DNA from: Neogemmobacter tilapiae
GTDB lineage: Bacteria; Pseudomonadota; Alphaproteobacteria; Rhodobacterales; Rhodobacteraceae
Direction of reading: 5' to 3'
NCBI RefSeq assembly: GCF_014652215.1
Contig: NZ_BMYJ01000006.1
Span: 216,683 to 280,682, forward strand
DNA: 64,000 nt
Below the pieces are notes generated by a model. It was given only the letters and a program-made list of their open reading frames with translations, ran no database searches and was not told the DNA's origin. Of this stretch, positions 33,105 to 42,422 are shown one piece after another. How positions within the stretch are numbered: position 1 is the stretch's first letter; each line of letters begins with the position of its first letter. The position numbers and the translations under genes are program-made.

Positions 33105-34295
33105 GTGATCCGCATCTTTTTGGCTTTTCTTCTGGCGGTTTGGGCCGGTTTCGCGCAGGCCCAAGAGTTGTCGGCGCTGGCGCGTTTCGACGCAACCGCC
33201 TCTGGCGTGAAGGACGAAGCGGGGCTCACGCAGTTGAGGCTGACCATCAGCCAGCCGGTCGCTTGGCGGGTGCGGGTTCTGGACAATCCGCCGCGGGTGG
33301 TGATTGACACGCGTGAGGTGGATTGGAAATCCGTTCAATCGCTGGACGGGCAAAGCCCAAACGTCACAGGCCTGCGGGCTGGGCCTTTTCGCCCCGGCTG
33401 GTCGCGGCTGGTGCTGACCTTGGCGCGTCCGATGGCGGTGCAGGCCGCGCAGATGCAGACCGATGGGCCGGTGCAGATCAATCTGACATTGGGCCCGATT
33501 GATCCCAAGCGTTTTGCCGAGCTGGCGGCTTTGCCCGAACCGCTGGAATGGGCCTTGCCCGAACCGACACCCCTTGCGGAACTGCCAAAGGACAGGCCCT
33601 TCGTCGTCATGCTGGACCCCGGCCACGGCGGCATTGATCCAGGGGCCGAGCGCGATTCGATCACCGAGGCGGAACTGATGCTGACCTTTGCCCGCGAATT
33701 GCGCGATGTGCTGCGCGGGCAGGGCGTCAGGGTGGAACTGACACGCGAAGAAGATATTTTTGTGCCCTTGGAGGCGCGGATTTCGGCAGCAAGGGCCAAG
33801 GGGGCAAGCGTTTTCGTCTCGCTTCACGCCGACGCCTTGGCCGAGGGGGAGGCTGTGGGGGCGACGGTCTATACCCTGTCGGAAGAAGCATCCGATGCCG
33901 CTTCGCAGGCCTTGGCGGAACGGCATGATCGGGATGATCTGCTGGCGGGGATTGATCTGACGGAACAGGACGACGTGGTAGCGGGGGTGCTGATGGACAT
34001 GGCCCGCACAGAAACCGCGCCCCGCACCGCGCGGCTGGCACTGGCGCTGGAAACGGCGATCAAATCGGCCGATCTGAAAATGCACCGCCATGCGCGACAA
34101 GAGGCGGGATTTTCCGTGCTGAAATCGCCAGACATCCCCTCGGTTCTGGTGGAGATCGGCTTTCTATCCTCGACCGCCGATTTCAAGCGCATCAACGACA
34201 AGGAGTGGCGGGCCGAAATGGCTTTGGCCATTGCCGATGGGCTAAAGGTCTGGGCGGACGAGGATGCCGCCCTGCGTGCGCTGCGCAACCCTTAG
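33105..34295 (+). CDS. amiC: N-acetylmuramoyl-L-alanine amidase (AmiC-like)
   Basis: A 396-residue periplasmic zinc amidase that cuts the bond between muramic acid and the stem peptide during septum splitting. Signal peptide FLAFLLAVWAGFAQA; an AMIN domain (about 20-130) that targets septal peptidoglycan; and an Amidase_3 domain from about 165 with zinc ligands in VMLDPGHGGIDPGAE, in an acidic residue, and in VSLHADA, plus the catalytic Glu in VLVEIGFLSS. The start is GTG at 33105 after AGGGCAGGGC. The gene for PBP1A follows 90 bases later, so the two cell-wall genes may be one unit. Confidence 0.93.
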   Translation: MIRIFLAFLLAVWAGFAQAQELSALARFDATASGVKDEAGLTQLRLTISQPVAWRVRVLDNPPRVVIDTREVDWKSVQSLDGQSPNVTGLRAGPFRPGWSRLVLTLARPMAVQAAQMQTDGPVQINLTLGPIDPKRFAELAALPEPLEWALPEPTPLAELPKDRPFVVMLDPGHGGIDPGAERDSITEAELMLTFARELRDVLRGQGVRVELTREEDIFVPLEARISAARAKGASVFVSLHADALAEGEAVGATVYTLSEEASDAASQALAERHDRDDLLAGIDLTEQDDVVAGVLMDMARTETAPRTARLALALETAIKSADLKMHRHARQEAGFSVLKSPDIPSVLVEIGFLSSTADFKRINDKEWRAEMALAIADGLKVWADEDAALRALRNP

Positions 34296-34385
34296 GTCAC
34301 GCGCAAAGAATCGCCAGTGTGTTTTGACCTTGCGGCCCATCGGGGGTATGGGGTTGTGAAAGAACCCTAACAGACAGGCCCTTTC

Positions 34386-36938
34386 GTGCTGCGATTCACC
34401 GCGTCCTTCATCGGCGGACTTTTCAGCTTTGTGACGCTGGGCGTGCTTTTCGGCGCGCTGACCATTGGCGCAGTTTTCTATATCTATGCGCACGACCTGC
34501 CCAGCCATGAACAATTGGCAAATTATGCGCCGCCGACGATCAGCCGGATTTACAGCGGCGAAGGCAAGATGATCGACGAATTCGCGCAGGAACGGCGGTT
34601 GTTCGTGGCGATCGAGGATGTGCCTGATCTGGTGAAGGATGCTTTCATCAGCGCCGAGGACAAGAATTTCTATTCGCACCACGGCTATGACGTGACGGGG
34701 ATGGTGTCGGCCTTTCGCGATGCGATCGTTTCGCGTGGGCAGAACCTGCGCGGGGCTTCGACGATCACGCAGCAGATCATGAAGAACTTTTTGCTGGATG
34801 GGACACGTTCGGCAGAGCGCAAGATCAAGGAAATCATTTTGGCCAGCCGGCTGGAGGAGAGCCTGTCGAAGGACAAGATCCTTGAACTTTACATGAACGA
34901 GATTTTTCTGGGCCAGAACTCTTATGGTGTGGCGGCTGCCGCCCAGACCTATTTCAACAAGCCCTTGCGCGATCTGACGGCGGGTGAGGCGGCGATGCTG
35001 GCTGCGATGCCGCAGGCACCGGGCAAGTACCATCCGGTGACGGCGAAGGAGCGTGTGACCGAGCGGCGGAACTATGTGCTGCGCGAAATGTGGCAGAACG
35101 GTTATATCGACGAGGCGACCTATGAGGCCGAACGGGTAAAGCCGCTGCTTTCCGTCCAAAACGGCGACTATGAATCATCGCGGACAAGCCTGCCGCCGCG
35201 GGATTACTTCACCGACGAAATCCGGCGGCAGTTGTCGACCGAGTTTGGTGAACAGGAATTCTTTACTGGCGGCTTGGCGATCCGGGCCACGGCGGACCCG
35301 GAATTGCAAAAGGTGGCCGCCAAGGCGCTGCAATCGGGTTTGGAGAAATTTGACCGGGGGCAGGGCGTCTGGCGTGGCACGGGTAAGACGCTTCCTGTCG
35401 AGGTTCTGGGCGACGAAACCGCATGGCGCGCCGCTTTGGCCGATGTGAAAGACCTGCCGCGCGATGTGGAAGGCTGGTTTGCGGCGGTGGTGCTGTCGGT
35501 CGGTGAAAGTGATGCGCGGATCGGGATTGAGGGCGTTGCTGAAAATGGCGAAGGGCATTTCATCCCGGCAGAGGATGTGACCTGGGCGCGCAAGAAGAAC
35601 GCCGATGGCGGGCTGGGCCCCAAGGCGCGGGTGGCCGGCGATCTGATCAGCGTGGGTGACGTGGTGATGGTCCGCGCCATGACCAATGATGACGATGGCA
35701 GTTTCCGCCGCTGGACCTTGCGGCAGGTGCCCGAAGTGCAGGGCGCGTTCATGGCGATGGACGTGTTCAACGGCCGTGTTCTGGCAATGCAGGGCGGCTT
35801 TTCCTATCAATACTCGGTGTTCAACCGGGCGACGCAGGCGACACGCCAGCCGGGTTCCAGCTTTAAGCCCTTTGTTTATGCCGCGGCGCTGGACAGTGGA
35901 TTTACACCGGCGACCATCGTTATTGACGCCCCGATTGAGGTCGATACGCCGCAGGGTCTTTGGACGCCTAAGAACGCTTCGAACAAATTTTATGGGCCGA
36001 CACCTTTGCGGACGGGCATTGAACAGTCGCGGAACCTGATGACGATCCGGATTGCCGAAGAAATCGGGATGCAGACGGTGGCGGGTTATGCGGAACGCTT
36101 TGGCGTCTATGATCGGATGCAGCCGTTTTTGGCCAATGCCTTGGGCGCACAGGAAAGCACCTTGTTCAAGATGGTGGCGGCCTATGCGATGTTTGCCAAC
36201 GGGGGCGAGCGGGTGGAGCCGACGCTGGTGGACCGTGTGCAGGACCGTTACGGCAAGACGATCTATCGCCATGACAATCGGATTTGCGACGATTGCAAGC
36301 TGGCGATGTTGGAAAATGGCCTGGGGCCACGGATCGAATCCAGCCGTGAACGGGTGATGGATGCGGTGACCGCCTATCAGTTGACCTCGATGCTGGAGGG
36401 TGTGGTGGTGCGCGGCACGGCCTCGGGCGCGATTGACCTGCCGGTTCCAGTGGGGGGCAAGACGGGCACGACCAATGACGCCAAGGATGTGTGGTTCATC
36501 GGCTTTACCTCGAACATCGCGGCGGGGTGCTACATTGGCTATGATCAGCCGCGGACCTTGGGCGGTGGGGCCTCGGGTGGCGGCCTGTGCGGGCCGGTGT
36601 TTCAGGAATTCATGAAAGAAGCGGTCAAGAAATACGGTGGCGGCAAGTTCAAGGTGCCGCCGGGTGGCTATTTCCGCAAGATCGACCGTTTCAGCGGTGC
36701 CCCTTTGCCGGATGATGCCAGCGGGCCGAATGTCGTGTCGGAGTATTTCCGCGAAGGCGAAGACCCGTTGTTTGGGTTGGGCTACGTCGATGGTGGCTTT
36801 GCGATGGGGGAAAACCTGCCGCTCTTTGCCTATGGTGAAAGCGACAGCGGCACGACGGTGACGACGGTGACGGGCGAAACGGCGATCATTCCCGACAATG
36901 CCAGCATCGGCACGATGGCGACCGGCGGCCTTTACTGA
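34386..36938 (+). CDS. mrcA: Penicillin-binding protein 1A (bifunctional transglycosylase/transpeptidase)
   Basis: An 850-residue class A PBP anchored by an N-terminal helix (about 8-32). The glycosyltransferase domain has the catalytic Glu motif EDKNFYSHHG and RGASTITQQIMKN. An OB-like inserted domain follows (about 300-440). The transpeptidase domain has SSFK (QPGSSFKPF, nucleophile Ser), SRN (EQSRNLM) and KTGTT. The Lys/Pro-rich tail is short. It polymerises and cross-links peptidoglycan in the periplasm. The start is GTG at 34386. It follows the amidase gene on the same strand. Confidence 0.96.
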   Translation: MLRFTASFIGGLFSFVTLGVLFGALTIGAVFYIYAHDLPSHEQLANYAPPTISRIYSGEGKMIDEFAQERRLFVAIEDVPDLVKDAFISAEDKNFYSHHGYDVTGMVSAFRDAIVSRGQNLRGASTITQQIMKNFLLDGTRSAERKIKEIILASRLEESLSKDKILELYMNEIFLGQNSYGVAAAAQTYFNKPLRDLTAGEAAMLAAMPQAPGKYHPVTAKERVTERRNYVLREMWQNGYIDEATYEAERVKPLLSVQNGDYESSRTSLPPRDYFTDEIRRQLSTEFGEQEFFTGGLAIRATADPELQKVAAKALQSGLEKFDRGQGVWRGTGKTLPVEVLGDETAWRAALADVKDLPRDVEGWFAAVVLSVGESDARIGIEGVAENGEGHFIPAEDVTWARKKNADGGLGPKARVAGDLISVGDVVMVRAMTNDDDGSFRRWTLRQVPEVQGAFMAMDVFNGRVLAMQGGFSYQYSVFNRATQATRQPGSSFKPFVYAAALDSGFTPATIVIDAPIEVDTPQGLWTPKNASNKFYGPTPLRTGIEQSRNLMTIRIAEEIGMQTVAGYAERFGVYDRMQPFLANALGAQESTLFKMVAAYAMFANGGERVEPTLVDRVQDRYGKTIYRHDNRICDDCKLAMLENGLGPRIESSRERVMDAVTAYQLTSMLEGVVVRGTASGAIDLPVPVGGKTGTTNDAKDVWFIGFTSNIAAGCYIGYDQPRTLGGGASGGGLCGPVFQEFMKEAVKKYGGGKFKVPPGGYFRKIDRFSGAPLPDDASGPNVVSEYFREGEDPLFGLGYVDGGFAMGENLPLFAYGESDSGTTVTTVTGETAIIPDNASIGTMATGGLY

Positions 36939-37023
36939 CCTAAAAGCTTGAACAAGGGGCCTGCCCTTGCCGGGGCGGGGCCGAACGGCTATTTGCAGCC
37001 GGGATGATAATAGGACGACGAAG

Positions 37024-38151
37024 ATGCGCGCCGAAACCCAGAACCATGTCGATCAAATCCAGAAGACGCTGGCGCTGCTGGCGCAGCGGATGGATTGGGA
37101 AACGGCGCCCCATCGGCTGGAAGAATTCGACGCGCTGATCGAAGATCCGAACCTGTGGAACGACCCGGCCAAGGCGCAAAAGCTGATGCGGGAACGGCAG
37201 GCGCTGATGGATGCCGTGGGTGGCTATCGGCTGCTGGACAGTGGCGTTCGGGACAATGTCGAGCTGATCGAAATGGGCGAGGCGGAGGGCGACGCGGACA
37301 TCGTGGCCGAGGCCGAGGCGGCACTGAAGGCATTGGTCGCGGTAGCCGCGGAAAAGGAACTGGAGGCTTTGCTGGACGGCGAAGCGGACGGGAACGACAC
37401 CTTCTTGGAAATCAACGCAGGTGCTGGCGGGACGGAAAGCTGCGACTGGGCCAGCATTTTGGCGCGGATGTATGTGCGTTGGGCCGAGAAAAAAGGCTAT
37501 ACGGTCGAGCTACAATCGGAGACCGACGGCGAAGAGGCCGGTATTCGTTCGGCAAGCTACAAGATCAGCGGCAAGAACGCCTATGGCTGGCTGAAATCGG
37601 AAAGCGGCGTGCATCGGTTGGTGCGGATTTCGCCCTATGACAGCGCCGCGCGGCGGCATACGTCGTTTTCCTCGGTCTGGGTCTATCCGGTGGTGGATGA
37701 AACCATCGAGATTGAGGTGCAGGACAAGGACATCCGCATCGATACCTATCGTTCCTCGGGTGCTGGTGGGCAGCACGTCAACAAGACCGATTCGGCGGTG
37801 CGGATCACGCACTTTCCGACGGGGATTGTGGTGACGTCATCCCTGAAATCGCAGCACCAGAACCGGGACATCGCCATGCAGGCGCTGAAATCGCGGCTCT
37901 ATCAGATGGAGCTGGAAAAGCGGACGGCAGCGATCAACGCGGCGCATGATGCCAAAGGCGATGCGGGCTGGGGCAACCAGATTCGTTCCTATGTGCTGCA
38001 ACCCTATCAGATGGTCAAAGACCTGCGGACGGGGGTGGAAACCAGCGACACCAGCGGCGTGCTGGACGGCGATCTGGACAAGTTCATGGCGGCGACGCTG
38101 GCCTTGCAGGTTTCGGGCAAAAGCCGGGCCGATGTGCAGGACATTGACTAG
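37024..38151 (+). CDS. prfB: Peptide chain release factor 2
   Basis: A 375-residue class I release factor for UGA and UAA codons. The catalytic GGQ is in [18 protein letters not shown]. The codon-recognition loop reads [15 protein letters not shown], with SPY replacing the enterobacterial SPF, as I recall for alphaproteobacterial RF2. The frame is continuous from the ATG at 37024 (AGGACGACGAAG upstream), so the +1 programmed frameshift known in E. coli prfB is absent. It lies 85 bases after the PBP1A gene. Confidence 0.96.
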   Translation: MRAETQNHVDQIQKTLALLAQRMDWETAPHRLEEFDALIEDPNLWNDPAKAQKLMRERQALMDAVGGYRLLDSGVRDNVELIEMGEAEGDADIVAEAEAALKALVAVAAEKELEALLDGEADGNDTFLEINAGAGGTESCDWASILARMYVRWAEKKGYTVELQSETDGEEAGIRSASYKISGKNAYGWLKSESGVHRLVRISPYDSAARRHTSFSSVWVYPVVDETIEIEVQDKDIRIDTYRSSGAGGQHVNKTDSAVRITHFPTGIVVTSSLKSQHQNRDIAMQALKSRLYQMELEKRTAAINAAHDAKGDAGWGNQIRSYVLQPYQMVKDLRTGVETSDTSGVLDGDLDKFMAATLALQVSGKSRADVQDID

Positions 38152-38207
38152 GATCAAAGCCGCATAATCTTGGCAGGCCATGCTGTCCCTTTGTAGTGAT
38201 CGGGGGG

Positions 38208-38951
38208 ATGATGGAGCCAAACATTCTAACATGGGCGGACCTGCGGATCAGTTTGGCCTTGGGCTGGCGTGACTTTCGTCGTGCGCCGGCCTTGGGCCTG
38301 TTCTTTGCCGGGGTTTACGTCCTGGGTGGCTGGGTTCTGTTGCTGGCCTTTACCGAGGCGGGGCGGCTGTGGTGGAGCCTTCCGGCCATGGCCGGTTTTC
38401 CGATTCTGGGCCCGTTCATCGCTTGCGGCTTTTACGACATCAGCCGCCGGTTAGAGGCGGGCGAGCCTTTGTCTTGGCGCGATGTGATGGGGGTGATCTT
38501 TCAGCAAAGGAACCGCCAGATCCCGTCGATGGCGGCGATCATTGTGGTGTTCTTTCTGTTCTGGAACTTTCTGGCCCATATGATCTTTGCGTTGTTCTTG
38601 GGCTTTTCCACCATGACGAATGTGTCGTCTTCCTTTGGCGTGTTTCTGACGCCCAACGGTCTGACCATGCTGGCGACCGGAACCGTCATTGGGGCTGTTT
38701 TTGCGGCCACATTGTTCAGCCTGACGGTGATCAGCCTGCCGCTGCTGCTGGATCGCGAGGTGGATTTTGTCACCGCGATGATCACCTCGGTCGGGGTGGT
38801 CAGCACCAATCCCTTTGTGATGTTCGGCTGGGCCACGCTGATCGCACTGGCCCTGTTCGCGGCGATGTTGCCGGGGTTTTTGGGGCTGTTTCTGGTTCTG
38901 CCGCTGTTCGGCCATGCCACCTGGCATCTTTATCGCCGCGCTTTGGAATGA
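38208..38951 (+). CDS. DUF2189 family membrane protein
   Basis: A 247-residue inner-membrane protein with about six helices. Features of DUF2189 are the N-terminal LRISLALGWRDFRRAPALGLFFAGVY (shown in part), PILGPFIACGFYDISRRLEAGE and, in the C-terminal half, the short inter-helix loop PLLLDREVDFVTAM. Function unknown. ATGs at 38208 and 38211 are adjacent after a run of Gs; either may be used. It ends at a terminator shared with the bactofilin gene. Confidence 0.85.
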   Translation: MMEPNILTWADLRISLALGWRDFRRAPALGLFFAGVYVLGGWVLLLAFTEAGRLWWSLPAMAGFPILGPFIACGFYDISRRLEAGEPLSWRDVMGVIFQQRNRQIPSMAAIIVVFFLFWNFLAHMIFALFLGFSTMTNVSSSFGVFLTPNGLTMLATGTVIGAVFAATLFSLTVISLPLLLDREVDFVTAMITSVGVVSTNPFVMFGWATLIALALFAAMLPGFLGLFLVLPLFGHATWHLYRRALE

Positions 38952-38953
38952 CG

Positions 38954-38979
38954 AAGGCCGGGTCTTGTGACCCGGCCTT
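38954..38979. terminator. Bidirectional terminator between DUF2189 and bactofilin genes
   Basis: A perfect 11-bp stem, AAGGCCGGGTC (38954-38964) with 38969-38979, around TTGT, two bases after the DUF2189 stop. There is no long U-tract. Confidence 0.7.
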
Positions 38980-38999
38980 GCCTGATTCTGTCGATCAGA

Positions 39000-39506
39000 T
39001 TATTCGCCAGCCGTTTCGGCCGAACCGCCGCGCATCGGTGGCAGGGCTTTGGCGTCGGCCCCGGCCAGCGGGTCTTCTTGCCGTTGGACCGAGCCTTCGA
39101 AATGCGCGCCACTTTCGATGGCGATGGTCTTGTGGATGATGTCGCCTTCGACGCGTGCGGTCGAGGTGAGGCGGACCTTGAGGCCCCGCACCCGGCCAAT
39201 GACGCGACCGTTGACCACGATGTCGTCGGCAACAATTTCGCCCCGGATCGTGGCGCTTTCGCCCACGGTGAGCAGATGGGCGCGGATGTCGCCTTCGACA
39301 GTGCCTTCGACCTGAATGTCGCCGGTGGTTTTCAGGTTGCCCACCACGGTCAGGTCAGCCGAAAGCACCGAGGCCCCGGGTTTGGCCTTGGACGCGGGCG
39401 AGGCGAAATCAGGTGCAGGTTTGGTCATGGGCATCTCTGTGCGCGGCTTGTCGGCGGTTTCGCCTTGCTTCGGGCCGGGTTCGTTGATTCTGCTCTTAGA
39501 AAACAT
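39000..39506 (-). CDS. Bactofilin (polymer-forming cytoskeletal protein)
   Basis: A 168-residue protein with a flexible N-terminal tail of about 45 residues and a right-handed beta-helix bactofilin domain (about 46-145) made of short repeats such as TTGDIQVEGTVEGDIRA and GRVIGRVRGLKVRLTS. Bactofilins polymerise without nucleotide and often tether cell-wall hydrolases. Its first codons overlap the M23 peptidase gene by 11 bases, a pairing that fits that role. Confidence 0.92.
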   Translation of the reverse strand: MFSKSRINEPGPKQGETADKPRTEMPMTKPAPDFASPASKAKPGASVLSADLTVVGNLKTTGDIQVEGTVEGDIRAHLLTVGESATIRGEIVADDIVVNGRVIGRVRGLKVRLTSTARVEGDIIHKTIAIESGAHFEGSVQRQEDPLAGADAKALPPMRGGSAETAGE

Positions 39507-40830
39507 CTTTGGCTGCCTTGATGAAGGTCATGGGGTTTACGAAGTCCCCCCCGATCCTGATCTCATAGTGAAGATGGGTGCCGGTCGACCGGCCTGAGTT
39601 ACCCATATCACCGATCCTTTCCCCGCGCGAGACCCTTTGGCCTGCCGAGACATGGATATCAGAAAGGTGGGCGTAGCGGGTTTCGATGCCAAAGTCATGG
39701 CGGATGGTGATCATCCGGCCATAACCGTTTTCCCAGCCAGCATCTGTGACAACGCCGTCAGCGGTGGCATAGATGGCTGTGCCATAGGAGCCGGCGAAAT
39801 CGAGACCGGTGTGCATCCGCGTGCCAGCGCCTTTGGGATCGCGGCGATAGCCGAAGCCCGAGGTAAAGCGGAAGCTGTCGCTGATGGGCATCATGAAGGG
39901 CGATTTGTCCTTGGCCATACGATAAAGGTTCATATGGTCCAAACCTTGCAGGATCGCATTGGCGCGGACTTCATCTGGGGTCAGTTGCATGCCTGCTGTC
40001 GACACCACGAAAGGGCTTAGCGGCCCGCCTTGCCCCGAATAGCCTTTGCGGACTTGATCCAGCAGATCATCGGGGGAAAGGCCCGCGTCACGGAACATCT
40101 TGTCCAAAGGTTCCATCGACACGGTCACCGCCTCTTCAAGGCGAGTGAAGATTTCGTCGTTGCGCATTTCCAGCGACCGCTTGGCCAGCGCAATTTCATC
40201 GGTTTCCTTGCGCGCCTCTTCCGCCTCGGCCTCGCTGGCGTCGCGTTCGGCCGCGATTCCGCCCAAAGCCGCCGTCACATATTCCAGCGTGGCGACCGTA
40301 TCCTTGATCTTTTCATCGGGCGTCATCGCCGCCAGAACATCGCCCGTTCCGGACAACGCAGCCACTTCAGCCCGCGCTTCGTCCCGTTCTTTGATGGTGC
40401 GGCGCAGCGTGTTCTGGATCACCTCGATGCCGGTTTCCAGTTCTTTGCGGCGGTCTTCCGAGGCCAGCAGGGTTTCCTGCATCTTAGACACTTGCGCCAG
40501 CGCCAGGTTGAACCGTTCCTGTGCGCGCATCGCCTCATCCGCGCGAAGGTCGCGGTCGGTCGAAAGCGCGGTCAACCGCTGTTCATAAAGCGCTTGCTGT
40601 CGGGCCGCCTGATCACGGCCCGATCCGGCCCCGATCGAATCCATCAGAATCATCGCCGTGGCGATGATGGTCCAGGTAAGTGTCAGACCCGCAATGCCAA
40701 GCCCCAAGGCTTGGGTCAGAGGACGCAGACGCACAAAGCGCGTTGCCTCATCCGATTTCAGGAACAACCGCTGTTCAGGCAGGTATTGTTCCAGCGTTGT
40801 ATTGATCCGGTAGCCAAGCCTTGTCAGCAA
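39496..40830 (-). CDS. M23 family metallopeptidase with coiled coil (LytM-type)
   Basis: A 444-residue membrane-anchored protein: one helix at about 42-64, a long periplasmic coiled coil (about 75-245, Glu/Arg/Ala-rich), and a C-terminal LytM domain. Zinc ligands are visible in MHTGLDFAG and HLHYEIRIGG, and FGYRRDPKGAGTRMH is the family's lead-in. It would cleave peptidoglycan cross-bridges or, if partnered, activate other hydrolases. The start appears to be TTG at 40830 with GGGATAGGGCGGC before it. It overlaps the bactofilin gene. Confidence 0.92.
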   Translation of the reverse strand: MLTRLGYRINTTLEQYLPEQRLFLKSDEATRFVRLRPLTQALGLGIAGLTLTWTIIATAMILMDSIGAGSGRDQAARQQALYEQRLTALSTDRDLRADEAMRAQERFNLALAQVSKMQETLLASEDRRKELETGIEVIQNTLRRTIKERDEARAEVAALSGTGDVLAAMTPDEKIKDTVATLEYVTAALGGIAAERDASEAEAEEARKETDEIALAKRSLEMRNDEIFTRLEEAVTVSMEPLDKMFRDAGLSPDDLLDQVRKGYSGQGGPLSPFVVSTAGMQLTPDEVRANAILQGLDHMNLYRMAKDKSPFMMPISDSFRFTSGFGYRRDPKGAGTRMHTGLDFAGSYGTAIYATADGVVTDAGWENGYGRMITIRHDFGIETRYAHLSDIHVSAGQRVSRGERIGDMGNSGRSTGTHLHYEIRIGGDFVNPMTFIKAAKDVF

Positions 40831-41013
40831 GCCGCCCTATCCCCTGTCAGTGGTCACACCCCGCAAGGTGCAACAGCAAACTTCTGGCAACCCTGCCGGG
40901 CCGCCGATCTTCCCCCGCGGAAAGGATTAGCGACCGGGCGGCAGGCCCGCAACATGGCCGTGCGCTTCAGGGGGGAAGTCGCCGGTTTCGCCGCGACATC
41001 GGCGGGTTTTTGC

Positions 41014-41844
41014 CTAGACGCCCCGTGCCTTCACCGCTGTTTCATCCGCCAAGGGCCAATAGAAATCCGGCGGCAGTCCCGCCTCGGCCCGCTTTTCTTC
41101 ATTGAAGGGCGGTTTCAACGTGCCGTGGAAATAGCGCCGCACCAGCGCGTGGAACTGTTCCTTTGGATCATGCCCCGCCCGGCCACATAGCCAGTTGAAC
41201 CATTTCGACCCATAGGCGACATGCCCAACCTCTTCGGCATAGATCGTTTCCAATGCCGCCAAGGCCTGCGTGTCCTTGGCCCGCCTGAAAATCTCGATCA
41301 TCCCCGGCGTCACGTCAAGGCCCCGCGCCTCCAGCACCATCGGCACCACCGCCAGACGGCCCAGAAAGTCATCCTTTGTCTCCAGCGCCGCCCGCCACAT
41401 CGCGGCATGGGCGGGCAAGGCCCCGTAGTGGCTGCCATGGGCCTCAAGGCAATCGCTGACCAGGTTGAAATGCTTGGCTTCCTCGTCGCCCGATTTCACC
41501 CAATCGTCGTAGAAACCCAAGGGCATGGGTGTGTCGGTGAAACGGGCGATGATGTCCCAGTGCAAATCGACCGCGTTCAATTCGATATGCGCCACCGCAT
41601 GCAGCAGGGCCAGCCGCCCCTCCAGCGAGCCTGACCCCCGCTTTGGCATGTCGCGCGGCTGCAAAAGTTCGGGCTTTTCCGGCCGCGCCGGACTGTCGGG
41701 GGGCGCAGAATGGCCGATGGGCAGGGGCGTGCCCGCCGCCCGCGCTGCGAACCAATCGGCGGCATGGGCGCGGGCCAGACGCGTCTTCTCCCGCCCATCC
41801 GCCGTGGTCAGCACCTGCACCGCCCGTTCGGCCAGACTCATCAT
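41014..41844 (-). CDS. Ferritin-like domain protein (DUF455)
   Basis: A 276-residue protein with a four-helix di-iron ferritin-like fold. Candidate ligands occur in HAVAHIELNAVDL (Glu/His), DEEAKHFNL (Glu-x-x-His), PMVLEARGLDV (Glu) and YAEEVGHVAYG (Glu-x-x-His), the two-motif arrangement of this superfamily. Related to the MiaE-like/DUF455 group; the reaction is unknown. Its ATG overlaps the stop of the upstream peroxiredoxin gene (ATGA), suggesting a shared oxidative-stress role. Confidence 0.88.
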   Translation of the reverse strand: MMSLAERAVQVLTTADGREKTRLARAHAADWFAARAAGTPLPIGHSAPPDSPARPEKPELLQPRDMPKRGSGSLEGRLALLHAVAHIELNAVDLHWDIIARFTDTPMPLGFYDDWVKSGDEEAKHFNLVSDCLEAHGSHYGALPAHAAMWRAALETKDDFLGRLAVVPMVLEARGLDVTPGMIEIFRRAKDTQALAALETIYAEEVGHVAYGSKWFNWLCGRAGHDPKEQFHALVRRYFHGTLKPPFNEEKRAEAGLPPDFYWPLADETAVKARGV

Positions 41845-42299
41845 CCCATCGCCTCCACCGCTGCCAGAACCTCATCGACATGGCCCTTGATGCGCGCCAC
41901 CTCCCACCGATGCAGGATGCGGCCATCGCGCCCGATCAGGAATGTCGTCCGCACGATTCCCATATAGGTTTTGCCAAAGGTCGTTTTTTCTGCCCAGACG
42001 CCATAGGCATTGCAGACGGACCCATCCTCATCCACCAACAGCGGAACCGTCAGGCCGGATTTGGCGACAAAGCGGTCGTGCTTGGCTAAGGTGTCCCGTG
42101 AAACACCCATGACCTTGACGCCTTTGGCATGGAAGGCTGCAACCGTCGCCGAAAACGCCTGTGCCTCGGTCGTGCAGGTCGGCGTACTGTCGCCGGGGTA
42201 AAAGAACAGCACCAGCGGCCAACTGGCCGAAAGGGTAACTTCCGTCCCGCCGTCGCGGATCAGCGTGAAATCGGGGGCGGCATCGCCAGTCGTGATCAT
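41841..42299 (-). CDS. bcp: Peroxiredoxin (BCP/PrxQ type)
   Basis: A 152-residue thiol peroxidase reducing hydrogen and organic peroxides. The peroxidatic cysteine is in YPGDSTPTCTTEAQAF, with the Thr three residues before it as the family requires, and VMGVSRDTLAKHDRFV is the usual strand-helix. Another cysteine (SVCNAYG) could resolve the sulfenic acid. The ATG at 42299 follows AGAGGTGCCG; the longer frame upstream overlaps the next gene and is not real. It is the first gene of a pair with DUF455. Confidence 0.9.
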   Translation of the reverse strand: MITTGDAAPDFTLIRDGGTEVTLSASWPLVLFFYPGDSTPTCTTEAQAFSATVAAFHAKGVKVMGVSRDTLAKHDRFVAKSGLTVPLLVDEDGSVCNAYGVWAEKTTFGKTYMGIVRTTFLIGRDGRILHRWEVARIKGHVDEVLAAVEAMG

Positions 42300-42422
42300 C
42301 GGCACCTCTTTGCGCATGGCAGTGGATTTGCGGTTTCGGGGCAGGTCTGGCAAGGTTACAAGGCTGGACGGCAACCCGGAAAGGTTACGCGACGAATGAC
42401 CGATGGGGCGGGGCAAGGCAAG

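Noticed and set aside
37024..37130. Programmed frameshift in prfB
   Set aside because: The frame is open from the ATG without an in-frame TGA, so no frameshift is required.
42129..42422. N-terminal extension of the AsmA-like ORF
   Set aside because: It overlaps the opposite-strand peroxiredoxin gene and lacks membrane or signal features; the ATG at 42423 has a proper ribosome-binding site.
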